From Diplonema papillatum (lineage: Eukaryota; Euglenozoa; Diplonemea; Diplonemida; Diplonemidae), in the NCBI GenBank assembly GCA_030068145.1, contig JAPJBO010000371.1:124001-188000 (forward strand): a stretch of DNA of 64,000 nucleotides, read 5' to 3'. Numbering within the stretch: the stretch's first letter is position 1; each line of letters starts with the position of its first letter. The notes under the pieces were generated by a model. The model was not told the origin of the DNA and ran no database searches. It worked only from the letters and a program-made list of their open reading frames with translations. The translations under genes and the position numbers were made by a program. Of this stretch, positions 43,271 to 53,725 are shown piece by piece.

Positions 43271-43399
43271 ACCTTACCCATCAAATATTTTGCACCGCCG
43301 CATTCGCATGCGCCGATAATGGTCAACTAGGAGGTTTTCTTCAGATACAAAGCGCCCCTCCCCCCAGCCTAGCTACGAACAGCCGCCTGACAAACCAGA

Positions 43400-43556
43400 C
43401 TCACCCGCTGTCCTGTCTGCAGACACTCAGGTTCCGCGCTGGTGATGGTCCGCCTTATGTGTCCGTGGCTTAAAGGACCGAAACACGGCGCAGACGGGAC
43501 CAGTGCGGTGTTGGGCACATACCCATTCCAAGCACGTTCTTGCAATCCCCCCAGCC
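43400..43556 (+). repeat. Dispersed repeat, about 155 bp
   Basis: Copies at 43400-43556, 46805-46938 and 48359-48516, with partial copies at 471-560, about 26600-26690 and 54898-54960. Shared blocks are GCTGTCCTGTCTGCAGACAC, TCAGGTTCCGCGCTGGTG, GGCTTAAAGGACCGAAACAC and CCATTCCAAGCACGTTCTTG. Confidence 0.88.
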
Positions 43557-43589
43557 TAGACACCATCTTCCTCGAAGCTAACATCAACC

Positions 43590-43815
43590 ATTCATGAGAG
43601 GCAGTGCTCTGCCTAAACATTCCCTCAGATTTTCCCCCCGGGTGTTTCGGCAAGGCTCTGCCTGAACACCCAACTAAGATGTTCCCCCGCTGGTATCAAC
43701 CATCACACGCATGAGAGGCGCAGCTTCTGCCCAATCATTAAGCTTTCCCGCCCGCTGGCGTCAAACATGCGCGAGAGGCAGCTCTGCCTCCTTACTTTTG
43801 ACCTTCCCACCCTCC
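43590..43815 (+). repeat. Four copies of a hairpin plus C-tract motif
   Basis: Each copy has GAGGCAG, a 3-4 base loop and CTGCCT, then about 11 bases ending CTAAG or similar, then T-runs and a run of C. They begin near 43594, 43649, 43707 and 43770. Better copies lie at 46462-46510 and 48090-48140. Weaker ones lie near 26405, 27173 and 60246. Only the CTAAGATTTCCCCCC part is found at 8927 and 14288. Confidence 0.65.
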
Positions 43816-46800
43816 GTGAGGAAAGGGCGAAGAATGTAGATGGGGTGGCCCCATTGTAGCCAATATAATGTTTTTTTCCCCCCCATCCCCCAAGTACCCG
43901 CCCTTTGGCCCTTTGTTTCAATCACAGACTCTACTACGCGCCTCTGAAAGGCAGCCGCCTCCGCTTGTGGCCTCTCGTGAGGGGGGTCTCCTGTCTTCTT
44001 GCTTCCGTCCCTGGCCTAGTTGAAAGTAACCGGCCCCGGGAGTGCACGTTGACGGACGCCTCCCCGCCCCGGCTATCAGCGACCAAGAAAGAAGATGAAA
44101 TCCTCTCTGCTCGTCTGTAGTGCACTGTCTGACACAGCTGAGCCACACCTCACCCCTCCTCCTAGCAGGCCGTGGGGGACTTCCATATACCCCGCGGCTG
44201 ATGGTGGCAGGCAACTCGATACCGTTCCAAGGATGAGGGTGAACAGCGGCTCAACAGCGCGTTTCGAAGCACGACTCCTTTTTACCGCCCTCCACCTTTG
44301 TGTTATCGATTGTCATCCGGAGACACTGAAATCCGGCGTTTCAAGCATAAGCACCCAGTCAAAAAAAAAAAAAAAACGTGCTGCGGCTTTCCCACTACAC
44401 GCAAGGAAGGCGGGAAACAAGTCAAGCCGTTCATACAAGCCCCCCTCCAAGAAAGAAGCTCCACCCGAAAATCAGCCAACGATACCGTCTTCTCTTTTGC
44501 GTCCTATCTTTGCGGGCTTGCCGTTGCCTTGCACAACGAGCGGTTGTGGCAGCGCGCGGCTCTTGAGGGGCTGGCGCAACTGTTCTGCTCCTCGTGAGCA
44601 AACCGAACGAGCCTGCTGTCCTTTGCCACTAGGCGCAAAAAAGTACCTTTTTTTGCGTTCTTTACTGCCAACCTGTATCTTCCATCAAGGCAGACACACG
44701 AGAAATTATTGGGCAAACAACAAGCCTGTCGCGTGTGAGGAATACCCCACAAGAAGTACTTCCCAGCGCCCCGAGAACGGCAGGCAAAAGGAGTTTTTTT
44801 TTTTAGCCGGCTTCCTCGGGCGCTTCGGGTCGGCACAGCTTTCCCCCTTGCGGCTGCTGCTTTCAACTTTAATTCCGCAACACAAGTGGTACCCCCAAAA
44901 ACTGAAGTAACGAAGTACGCAAGAACTCCGCACAAACTACGCGGGTGTGATGGGCCGTTCTTCGGAGGGGCTCACGCACTCAAAGTTCGACTGATACGCG
45001 CAAACTACGCGGGAACTCCGCAATACGGGGTAGGGCTACAGTTTGATACTCCACATGCAGCTGGTGGCTAACAGAGTGTCTAAACGGTCCTGACAGGACT
45101 TATGCAACTTGCCACTGCGGCCAAAGAAAGTCCAGTACACTTATATAATGTAGCCCTCCGTTTCACAAACCCCGCACGAACTACGTAGGAAGCATGCAGG
45201 AACTACGCAACACGGGGGTTTCGGGGGTGCCAACGAGGATCCTGGGCGCCATCTCAAAGGCCCTCCTCCACAACCGGCCGCGGTTGCGCGATGGTCTGAA
45301 GCTGGAGCCAAAGCTCGGAGTTAAAAGGCCGGTCACCACCAATCCACATGGCTAGCCAGCAGTATTTTCGAAAGATTGGTGTCGGTCACAAATTGTTACG
45401 AACCTGGCTTGCCAAAAGCTAGCAAGTAAAGTGTACACGAAAGAAGCCATGCATGCACCCCCCCAAATCCACCCAGTACGTATTGGCTTTAAAGGAACCC
45501 ATTCGACGATGGTCACCCCGAGACTCTAAAATCCCGGATTCTCAAGCGAACTATAACTTTAAAACACACAGTACGTTCGAGAATGACAGAATGGCACAGG
45601 GATCACTGCAACCGCTTCTACTCGCCCTACAACGGTGTAAAAGAGCGGAGGTAACGCAAACCATCGCACCGACGAAGACCGCCGCCAAAAAGAATTTTCT
45701 CGCCTTTCCAAGTTTCCTGATAAACCAGCACCAGTAACAACGATCCCGCCTCACCGGTAAAAACACTAGCCGCTGCGCCGGAATTGACATCTGCTTCGCA
45801 GACTGCACAACAGCCTCGAAGGGTGTGTCCACATTTCGCGAGATTGAGTGCTGGCCGGCAAGCAACACAACAGCACCTTACCTCCCGACGGACGAGCTAT
45901 TCACACGCACGCGGGAGGGAGTCGCCGACCAAAGTGATGCTGACCAAAAACGACAAAGCGAAGTGAGCCGGTCCGTCCCTATCTCTTGACACTTCATCGA
46001 AGTGCCTGCGGCTGTTTATCACAGTGAATCACGGTCCACCACGGTCCTTCAAGTCCATCTCTAGTCCCTAGAGCTGCATCGAATTGCCCGGTGCTGTATC
46101 AATAGGGGATGGCTCAGAAAGCTAGTCAGCTGCCCTCCTGGAGCAATTGCCTCCTTTCAACGCAGTCTCGTCCTGCATCTTGCACACAAGTCGAATTTTG
46201 AGTGCGCGAGCCCCTCCGGAGAAAGGCCCATCGCACTTCCTGCAGTATGCGTAGCGAATCTCACCAGCGGCCGCAGGCGCAGTATCAAGCTGTGGAAGAA
46301 GCGCACTCGACTAACACGCGCCGCACCCGCATGATTCCTGTACAAGCGTGGTTGTTCTTGGTCGTCTTCCCCATCTAGACCAGAAACGACCAGTTCTGCT
46401 AGAAGCGGGTCCGAGGCTTTGGGACCAGGTCAAGCAACCAACTCGCGCCCCCCGCTGCTTGCGAGGCAGTGTTCTGTCTGAGCATTAAACTAAGATTTTT
46501 CCCCCCCGGGGACCACCCCACGCAAACACTTCCCATATTTCTATTGTTATATTCCTCCGCACGCTTTTCCCTTTAGTACTTCAACCGTTGTTACTGCATA
46601 TGGCAACCCCATGTTCACTGTGCTCTGCGGAGTTTACTCCGCAGATTGCCACCGTAAAAAGAAGACAGTAGGCGCGTTCCAGCGAGTTGCAGTCACAAGT
46701 AGGGCGGGTACCCAGTGTTTATTTTTCACTGATTGCACATGTCACCGCTGTAAGGACCTTCTCGCGTTGCAGTCACAAGTAGGGCGGGTACCCAGTGTTC

Positions 46801-47854
46801 ATTCAGACTCACTCCGCTGTCCTGTCTCCAGACACTCAGGTTCCGCGCTGGTGTTGGTCCGCCTTATGTGTCCGGCGCTTCAACACGGTGCAGATAGAGA
46901 ACATGTCCATTCCAAGCACGTTCTTGCAACCCCCCCCCCCCCCGTGCAACAGTTCAAAACAAAAAAACAGCTCCCCTCCACCATCCACAACCAACAGTGT
47001 CGTGACGTGATAGGCTCGGCTTTCGTCCCCTCTGCGCCACTTTGTACTCGATCCATCCCCCCTCTTTCATGCTGACAAGCTTCCGCGTTGAGCGGCTGCC
47101 CGGAAGCTGCCACACTGGATCGACGCCTGCAACCAAACACAAGTAAGTACCGACCCACCTTCTGCCTTTCTTTCTTCCGCTTTCTCTTTTTCTTCCTCTT
47201 TTGCAGCCTTCTCCCGCGTTCCTTTGCATTATTTAGTCCTCGCTTTTCTCCGCTTCTTCTTGCCGTCTTCGTTCTCTTTTGCTTTCTCTCTCGCTTTTCC
47301 TCGCCTAAAACCCAGCCCGTATGTGTGTGCATGTGGCGGTTCCGGGGCTGCCTAGGCGCGACAACCACTCTCGCAATACCCTGGATTATGGCTCCATCAT
47401 CTCCGCCAATTCTTGAAAACACAACGGTTGCTGGAACGGAATTTTGAGGTGAAGTGCACATGTTACGACCGGATCGGAATAGCTTATTTGCAACCCGGCT
47501 GAATACTCCTCCAGTGCTAACAATCTTGCGAGCTGCCGTACAATGGATCGTGAACAACAACAATAGAATCAGGCAGCATGTTTCGATGGCTGATCAGAGT
47601 TCCAACCAGAAGAAGAACCAGGGTATCAACAAGTCGGAAAGCGATCAACCAAACGAAAGCAAAGCGTCTGTATCCAGTATACCTCTCTCGTCACGGGAGT
47701 GCCCCTTTGGCGACAACAGACAACTACGTACCTCCCCAAGTCAGCGACAAGCTGCAGAACACATCCACCCTCAGGCGAAAGTGCACATAACATACGACCA
47801 CACCTTTGAGAGGTGTGATCCAGGGGGCGGGGGAGTGCCCGAAGGCTTTCCAGA
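43816..47854. other. 4-kb gene-free region
   Basis: No supported gene. 45100-45300 has short related GAACTACG-type blocks. 46685-46720 and 46770-46803 are a direct repeat (GTTGCAGTCACAAGTAGGGC). 46805-46938 is a copy of the 43400 family. A plus-strand frame at 47587-47873 opens at an ATG with polar, lysine-rich sequence and could be an upstream exon of the next gene, but I found no junction in phase. Confidence 0.5.
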
Positions 47855-49644
47855 ATGGCGGTGCGGAGATTAGAGCACCTCAGGATGGGGAAAAGCGGCC
47901 GAAGAAGCACCGGGTCCGACGACGCCCCGCCGCTTGACGAGAAGGGCAAGGACAACAGCATAGCTGACCTCGACACCGCACGGCATAAAGTATGACACTC
48001 TTTTTTTTTGTGTCTCTGTACAATGGCAGGCGGAAGGTTAGCCGCTGGTTGGTCAAAGGTAACGCCCTTTCCCCCGGGTTTCTAAAAAGGCTTATGCGAG
48101 GCAGTGTTCTGCCTAAACATTAAGCTAAGATTTCCCCCCCCCATCCACACGGTGGACCAGCCTCATAAGTTGGAGTTAAAAAGCGGGGGCCACATCTAGC
48201 ACCCTCAAGCTCGTCCACTACGTTCGCCAAGCCAATCCACCCGCTTCTGATAGGCCATGGTCTGTGCCGTGATGGACAGCTCCAAGCAGTTCGAGGACGC
48301 TCCAGAGGCGCACCGTTGCACTTTTTTGTGAAGGTAACCCGGAAACGTCCGCCACCAGACTCACACCGCTGTCGTGTCTGCAGGTCTCAGGTTTTCCGCG
48401 CTGATGATGTTCCGCCTACGCGCCCGTGGCTTAAAGGACCGAAACACGGCGCAGACGGGACCAGTTCAGGTGTTGAGTGCCTATCCATTCAAGCGCGTTC
48501 TTGCAATCCCCAACCAGGGCCACATTCATTGCGAATGTGCTGCGACCGACACCACGAAGAGCTTTTTTTTTTTGGCCAGCCAAAGTGAGAAAAAAGAGCG
48601 AAATATTACGTAAACAGTGTGTTTTTCACCCACCTCGTTTTCTGACAGGTGCGGTCGGTCGCCGAGCTGCTGGCAGCGCGCGACATCATGGGCAGGGTCG
48701 GGCAGTGGGACGAGGGCGGCGAGCGGATGTTCACCCGCGAGCGCCAGCAGCAGGCGACGATGGGCTTCTTCCAGCAGCTCTACCAGCTGCTCAAGTACTC
48801 GCCCGGACGGGACTACCAGCAGAAGCAGGAAGAAGGCGTCGACGCGGCGGCCGCGAAGCTGATGCCCACCGCGAGCGAGGGCACCACAGGCTCTGCCAAG
48901 AAGAAGAAACTCGGCGCCGCGAGCTTCGACATCCGCGAACTCTCCGCTGGCACCGTCGTCGAAGGCGCAGTGTACACCCGGCAGCAGCTGCAAGCCATGC
49001 GCAAGACCCACCCTTTGCTCCGGCACTCCCCCGTGCTCGGGCTCGTCAAAGCGCTCGACCTCCTCGACGACAGCCACAGCCACCAGCGCTTCCCGCCGGA
49101 GCCCGCCAAACAGCAAACCTCGGCACCACCGCCACCATCCTCACGGGTCCCGTCCCACTCCTTCCCGAAGCCGCCGGCAACCGGAACCTCGCCGGCCACG
49201 GAAGCCAGCGGTGTATCAATAGACGACCTCCCGGCGTCTACGCCCGTCAGTCACAGCACCGACGGGGCGAGGGATGTGGTGTGTAAGAAGGAGGCAGCGT
49301 CTGCCGCTCTGCCGAAGCTGGAGCTGGCGGACCCGTCTTATTCGTCGCTGATGATGCAGCTGAAGAAGACGAAGCGAGCCGTCGAAAGTCACGCCCAGTC
49401 GGTCAACACGGTGCAGGCGCTGTTGGACCTGGACAGCTCGCCGCAGCTGAAGAAGACGATCACGAAAATCTTCGCGAATCCGAAAGACGCGGCGGCCATC
49501 TCGCAGGCGGAGTGCAACCGCCGGCAGCAGTTGTACAACGTCGAACGCACCCGCCTCCAGCAGCAGCAGCAGCACGAGCTCAAGAACCAGCGGGCGGAAC
49601 TCGAGCGTGAGATAGGTCACCTTCTCACCCCTGGCACCTTGTGA
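47855..49644 (+). CDS. Coiled-coil protein, two exons, unknown function
   Basis: Exons 47855-47989 and 48649-49644 are joined by a phase-0 GT-AG intron (AAA|GTATGA ... CTGACAG|GTG), giving 376 residues. Exon 1 is polar and basic. Exon 2 starts VRSVAELLAARDIMGRVG and contains an amphipathic aromatic segment (ATMGFFQQLYQLLKYSPGRD), a proline/serine-rich linker (about residues 180-265) and a C-terminal coiled coil with a glutamine run (QQQQQHELKNQRAELEREI). I recognise no family. The intron holds a copy of the 43400-43556 repeat. The stop codon lies inside a 129-bp tandem duplication, so the C-terminal six or seven residues may be recent, and a donor-like GAGC|GTGAGA at about 49604 could splice further. 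The first ATG is preceded by CTTTCCAG, so an upstream exon is possible. Confidence 0.7.
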
Positions 49645-49868
49645 TCCGACTGGGCAAGGTCGCATGCAAGGGCGAACATGCCGTCGTCCTCGTGTGTGTT
49701 CTGCCTCTTTTATCACGTGTGTGGTAGCCGCTTCAGCGGAACTCGACACCTTCTCGCCCCTGGCACCTCGTGATCCGACTGGGCAAGTCGCATTCAAGGG
49801 CGAACGTGCCGTCGTCCTCGTGTGTGTTCTGCCTCTTTTATCACGTGTGCGGTGTCCGCTTCAGCTTG
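49618..49868 (+). repeat. 129-bp tandem duplication over the 3' end of the coiled-coil gene
   Basis: 49618-49746 and 49747-49868 both begin CACCTTCTC(A/G)CCCCTGGCACC and share GTCGTCCTCGTGTGTGTTCT. The first unit contains the TGA stop codon of the upstream gene. Confidence 0.92.
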
Positions 49869-50176
49869 TGCCCCTCCCAGAGGAGCGGGCTCATGCACTC
49901 AACACTTGACTTACACACCCTCAAAGCAACAGCCTCTGCCCAAAACGGCCGGTGTGGCGTCTCTCATCTCTCCTATACCGTGCACGGGGCCCAAACACTG
50001 CATTTCTTTCTGTCGCTCGCCAGCCCGTCATATTGCTAGCTCTCTTGCGGCGGCTTTCCAGTCAGTCGGCAAAGGTTACGCGTCGCTCTGATTCCTTTGT
50101 TGTTTCAAGGTCAGTCGACGTGCGGGATATCAATGCCCGAAAGAAGCAGCTGGTGTGAAAAGCACGCTCTCCACAG

Positions 50177-50416
50177 GGACTGTGCCAGATCTGCAAGAGT
50201 GCGTTATCAGCGCACCGTGACCAGAGAAGCCAGCAGTGCCTCTCCTGTGGACGCATCTTCTTCCGAGAGAGCTTGAAAGTACGTGTGCTGCCAACTTCAC
50301 GGTCCAAAAAACAATGTTTTATCACAGCGCATTTCAAGTATTCTCAGCTGGAGGCTTCCGAACCACTAAGAAGAAACAGTCCGAAAATAAAAACGCTAAA
50401 AAAACGAAAGGGCTGA
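50177..50416 (+). CDS. Putative small zinc-ribbon protein (3' exons only)
   Basis: Exon 50177-50278 (acceptor CCACAG|GGA, donor AAA|GTACGT) codes for 34 residues with two CxxC pairs 16 residues apart: GLCQICKSALSAHRDQRSQQ followed by CLSCGRIFFRESLK. This is the spacing of a zinc ribbon. A phase-0 acceptor at 50338 leads to a final basic exon (50339-50416, YSQLEASEPLRRNSPKIKTL...). An upstream exon at 50110-50152 ending ARKKQL is in phase, but would need an intron of only 24 bases, so the true upstream exons are unknown. They could belong to the coiled-coil gene or to a separate gene. No family assigned. Confidence 0.4.
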   Translation, partial: GLCQICKSALSAHRDQRSQQCLSCGRIFFRESLKVRVLPTSRSKKQCFITAHFKYSQLEASEPLRRNSPKIKTLKKRKG

Positions 50417-50697
50417 GCAAGAAAAGGGGAAGGGGGACGTCCCGCATGTTGGGGGGCGGCGGCGGGCACATCTACCCTTCCTGCTAGGGTGTTCTGTGAC
50501 GTAGCGCACCCGCTTCGCTCACGGCAATCGTTCGCGCCGTTCTGCAAACCCAAAAAAAAGTAAAACTGGCTCAAACCCCGGTTGATCGTCGGCAGCCCAC
50601 AACTGGAGCCAGCGGGGGGTAGCGGCGCGTTGGGGAACGGCGAGGCGACGACCGCCGGCAACGCACGCTGCGGCAGCCGAAAGGAGGAGCGGGATTG

Positions 50698-53600
50698 ATG
50701 CAGACCGTCGTCGTGACGGGGCTGTCGAAGAAGACTGCCGTGGCTGGGCTGCTCGACGTGCGGCACAAGGACAAGGGGCACAGGGGCCAAGAGGCCAGCG
50801 AGGTCGTGTACAACTACGCGCCCGATGGGGGAGAGGCATTGGATTTGGCATCCGGTGTGCCGCAACGGAGGTTGCCGCGTTGCGGTTGTTGCGTGGAGCC
50901 CGGGTGTTTGGACGCACTCCTCACTGACGACGGGCTCGGCTGCGGCAAAAAGCGGAGGATTGTGTTGACGAACCCGGTGGTAGACGTTGCGCAGCTGATC
51001 GAAACGAATCGCGTCCTATTCAGCAGCCCGGAGACGTTGATCGTCAACACGGTCGCCGCCCGCGATGTGCTCGAGTGCCTGTGGTGCGGGGCCACCGTCG
51101 AAGAGTGGCTCGGACCGAAGATAAAGTGTGATGGCGACGACGAGGTCGACTGCCGCCTGTTCGCTTCCATCATTCACGAGCACATCCAGCTCGCGCAAAT
51201 TGTGCACGTTCACGGTACGCCCCCTTCCCCGTCCTTTGGCGAGCTCCAATTTCGGGGTGGTCCGCGTTCACACCTAGTGTATCCGTGGCTTAAAGGTTTC
51301 GTGCGACCAAAATAATTTTGTTTGTGCGTGCCGGTTGATCGTTTTCCCACTTGTATTCACCTTGTGTCATTTTCAGGTAAGGAATTCTGATCAACCACCG
51401 AAACACGCTGCCTACGTCTTTTTAGCCTGCACAATACATTGAAGGGCAACCCGCAAGATTGTTCGTACTAAACCGTACTAAATCCAAAGCGAATTTCTTC
51501 TTGGTGTCGGTCGCAACACTTTCAAGCATGGCTAGCCGTAGTTAAAGTGTATAAGCATACCTACTACCCGCCTCACAGCCTCAATGGTTAACCGGAGACC
51601 CTAAAACACCGAACCTCTAAACCACAATAAACGCTAAAACGGATCATCGGAATTTTATTCTTCGCTTTTTCTCACAAACGGGGGGGGTCGGTCCTGCTTT
51701 TGGCTTTGTAGGTTCTCCCGACTCCCCTATTCGTGGTCAGCACAAACTCAAGAGGTCTAGTCAACTATTCCCTGCAGTATTGGCATACTTTCAAAAAAAC
51801 ACCGGAAAACAGGTCTCGACGAGCTCTGCGGCGAGAAGACCCGGTCGCTGGTCCTTGACATCGTGCGGTCTCTCAACCACCACGCCCCGGTAATAGGCGG
51901 CGGGCAGGTCGCGGACGTGTGGGAGTTCGCGGGGCCCGTCTACGGGTGCGCCGAGCTCGTCGTGCAGACGTCGGTCCTGCACCTGCTGCGCGCGAGCGCC
52001 GCGCAGCCCCAGCCCGCCCAGCCGCCCCACCGGAAGAAGCGGCGGAAGTCGAACAGCGCGCCGCAGCAGGCACCCGCGCCGCCGCCCGCCGCCGCCGCGC
52101 CGGGCACCGTCGCCGGGTGGGTATACCGGCGGCGCCTGCCGTTCAACGCGGCGAAGCTGCACAGGCTGTGCACGGGTGAGGACTCTCCCCTGCGCAGTGT
52201 GCCGTGCGTCGTGCACTTGGAAGGCACGCTGTGGGTCTTCGGCGACCCGAAGTACTCGTACGAGGCAAAGGCCTACGGGGCGACGCCCGTCTCGGTCCAA
52301 AAGGGCACGGCCTGGTGGGCCAGCGTCCCCGTCGTCGAATGGCCCGTGCGGATCTACAGCGGCATCGCGAACGACTGCGACGGGAAGGACATGGACCGCC
52401 GCCAGGAGATCGTCGTCTGCACGGCGGACAAAACCGCGCTGCCCGACGGCGGGCAGACCGCCCGAGAGTTCGTCGAAGGGCTCCTCGACGAGTGCTTGGT
52501 GAAGGACTACGACTTCGAAGCGTGCAGAGGCTCGCGGGAGAAGGAGAGGGAAGCCATGGATGAGGCTGAAAAAACGGCGCTTAAACGGCTCCGCGACCCG
52601 GACGGCGAGGCCGGAAAAGCGAAGAAACGAGCGAAGCAACGGGAAGAAGACGAGGAAAGCGAAGAAGGCGAAGAAGATGAAGAAGACGGCGAAGACGAAA
52701 CGAAGGAAGATGGGGAGGGGGGAGACGGCGGCAGCGACACGTCGGACACGCTGTTCCTCGCGTCGTCCACGTCGAGCAGCTTCTACGAAGAGAACGAGAC
52801 CTTCTTCAACGACGCGGCAGAACCGGCACTCCTCCTCGACAACGACCACCCTAACGACCCATACCCCGTCCTCTACGTGCCGACGGTGGACGCCCCTGCA
52901 GTGCCCGGCGGCTCCTCTCCGAAGGGGAAAAAGCCGCGGCGCCGGAAGCGGAAGCAGGTTGCGGCGGCGGGCTGCGCGGGGGAAGGCGGGGCGCGGCCGG
53001 AGGAGCGGCGGTCGTTCACGGCGGCGTGGCTGCGGGCGCAGGAGGACAAAGGGCTCGCTGCGAGCAAGGACGCGTGGTACGGCCGCGGGCGCGCGTACTG
53101 GCAGGGGCTGGTCGTCTCGCTGCGGGGCGTCGAGCTCGACGGCATGCACTGGTACGACGTGCGGCACAGCCGCCAGTTCTTCGACCGCTTCCGGCTGCAC
53201 GGCGCCATGGCCCTCGACCTGGCCGGCGGCATCGGCCGCTTCGTCGACGGCGTCCTCGCTGACCGCTACGCGTCGGTCCACTTGGTCGAAGGCGCATCGC
53301 AGCTCGCCGCCGCCGCCAAGCGCGGGCTGACCCGCGCCCGGTTCCAATACCGGCGGTGCACCGCCGTCTCCGTCGAGCAGGCCCAGCTGCAGAGCTGGGA
53401 GCCTTCGTACGCGCTGCGCGCGGCGGTGGACCTGGTCGCGATCACGTGGGTGCTGATGTTCTTCACGGACGACGACGTTCTCGCCCTCCTCCGGAAGGCG
53501 CGCTCGTGCCTGAGGCCCGGCGGCGGCGTCATCTACTGCAAGGAGAACACAGTTGAAGGGCTGCTCGCCGTCAACACCACGAACAGCTCGACCAATCGCT

Positions 53601-53725
53601 CGCCCCAGCACTTGAGGCTTCTCTTCGACGCCGCGGGGCTCGCCGTCCAACACGAGGAATTCATGCAGGACGTCCCTCCCAACGTTCATCAGCCCATCGC
53701 CTTCTTGCTAAAGGCAAAGTCTTAG
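50698..53725 (+). CDS. Fusion protein: degenerate CobW/ZNG1-type GTPase + NTMT1-type N-terminal methyltransferase
   Basis: Exons 50698-51214 and 51813-53725; the split codon G|GT gives Gly173. 809 residues. Residues 1-173 align with the COG0523/CobW GTPase domain, but the P-loop is reduced to TGLSKKTAV, the switch II/DTxG-like and NKxD motifs are gone, and only the metal-binding CGCC (62-65) is kept. Residues 174-405 continue with the family's LNHHAPVI block and a CobW C-terminal domain (GWVYRRRLPFNAAKLHRL, then MDRRQEIVVCTA and LLDECLVKDY). An acidic Glu/Asp linker (about 420-485) follows. Residues about 590-809 are an NTMT/METTL11 methyltransferase: AWYGRGRAYWQG, SAM motif I ALDLAGGIGRFVD, VAITWVLMFFTDDD, CLRPGGGVIYCKEN and NSSTNRSPQHLRLLF. 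Such enzymes methylate the alpha-amino group of X-Pro-Lys N-termini. No intron separates the two parts, and the frame is continuous. Confidence 0.88.
51319..51478 (+). repeat. Intronic copy of the 9058-9225 repeat
   Basis: Near-identical to 9058-9225, in the 598-bp intron of the CobW-NTMT gene. With the 51549-51637 copy of the 41-kb repeat, most of this intron is made of two mobile-repeat insertions. Confidence 0.85.

Noticed and set aside
51791..53689. 632-codon minus-strand frame opposite the CobW-NTMT gene
   Set aside because: Shadow produced by GC-rich codons; the plus strand has conserved CobW_C and methyltransferase motifs and in-phase splicing.
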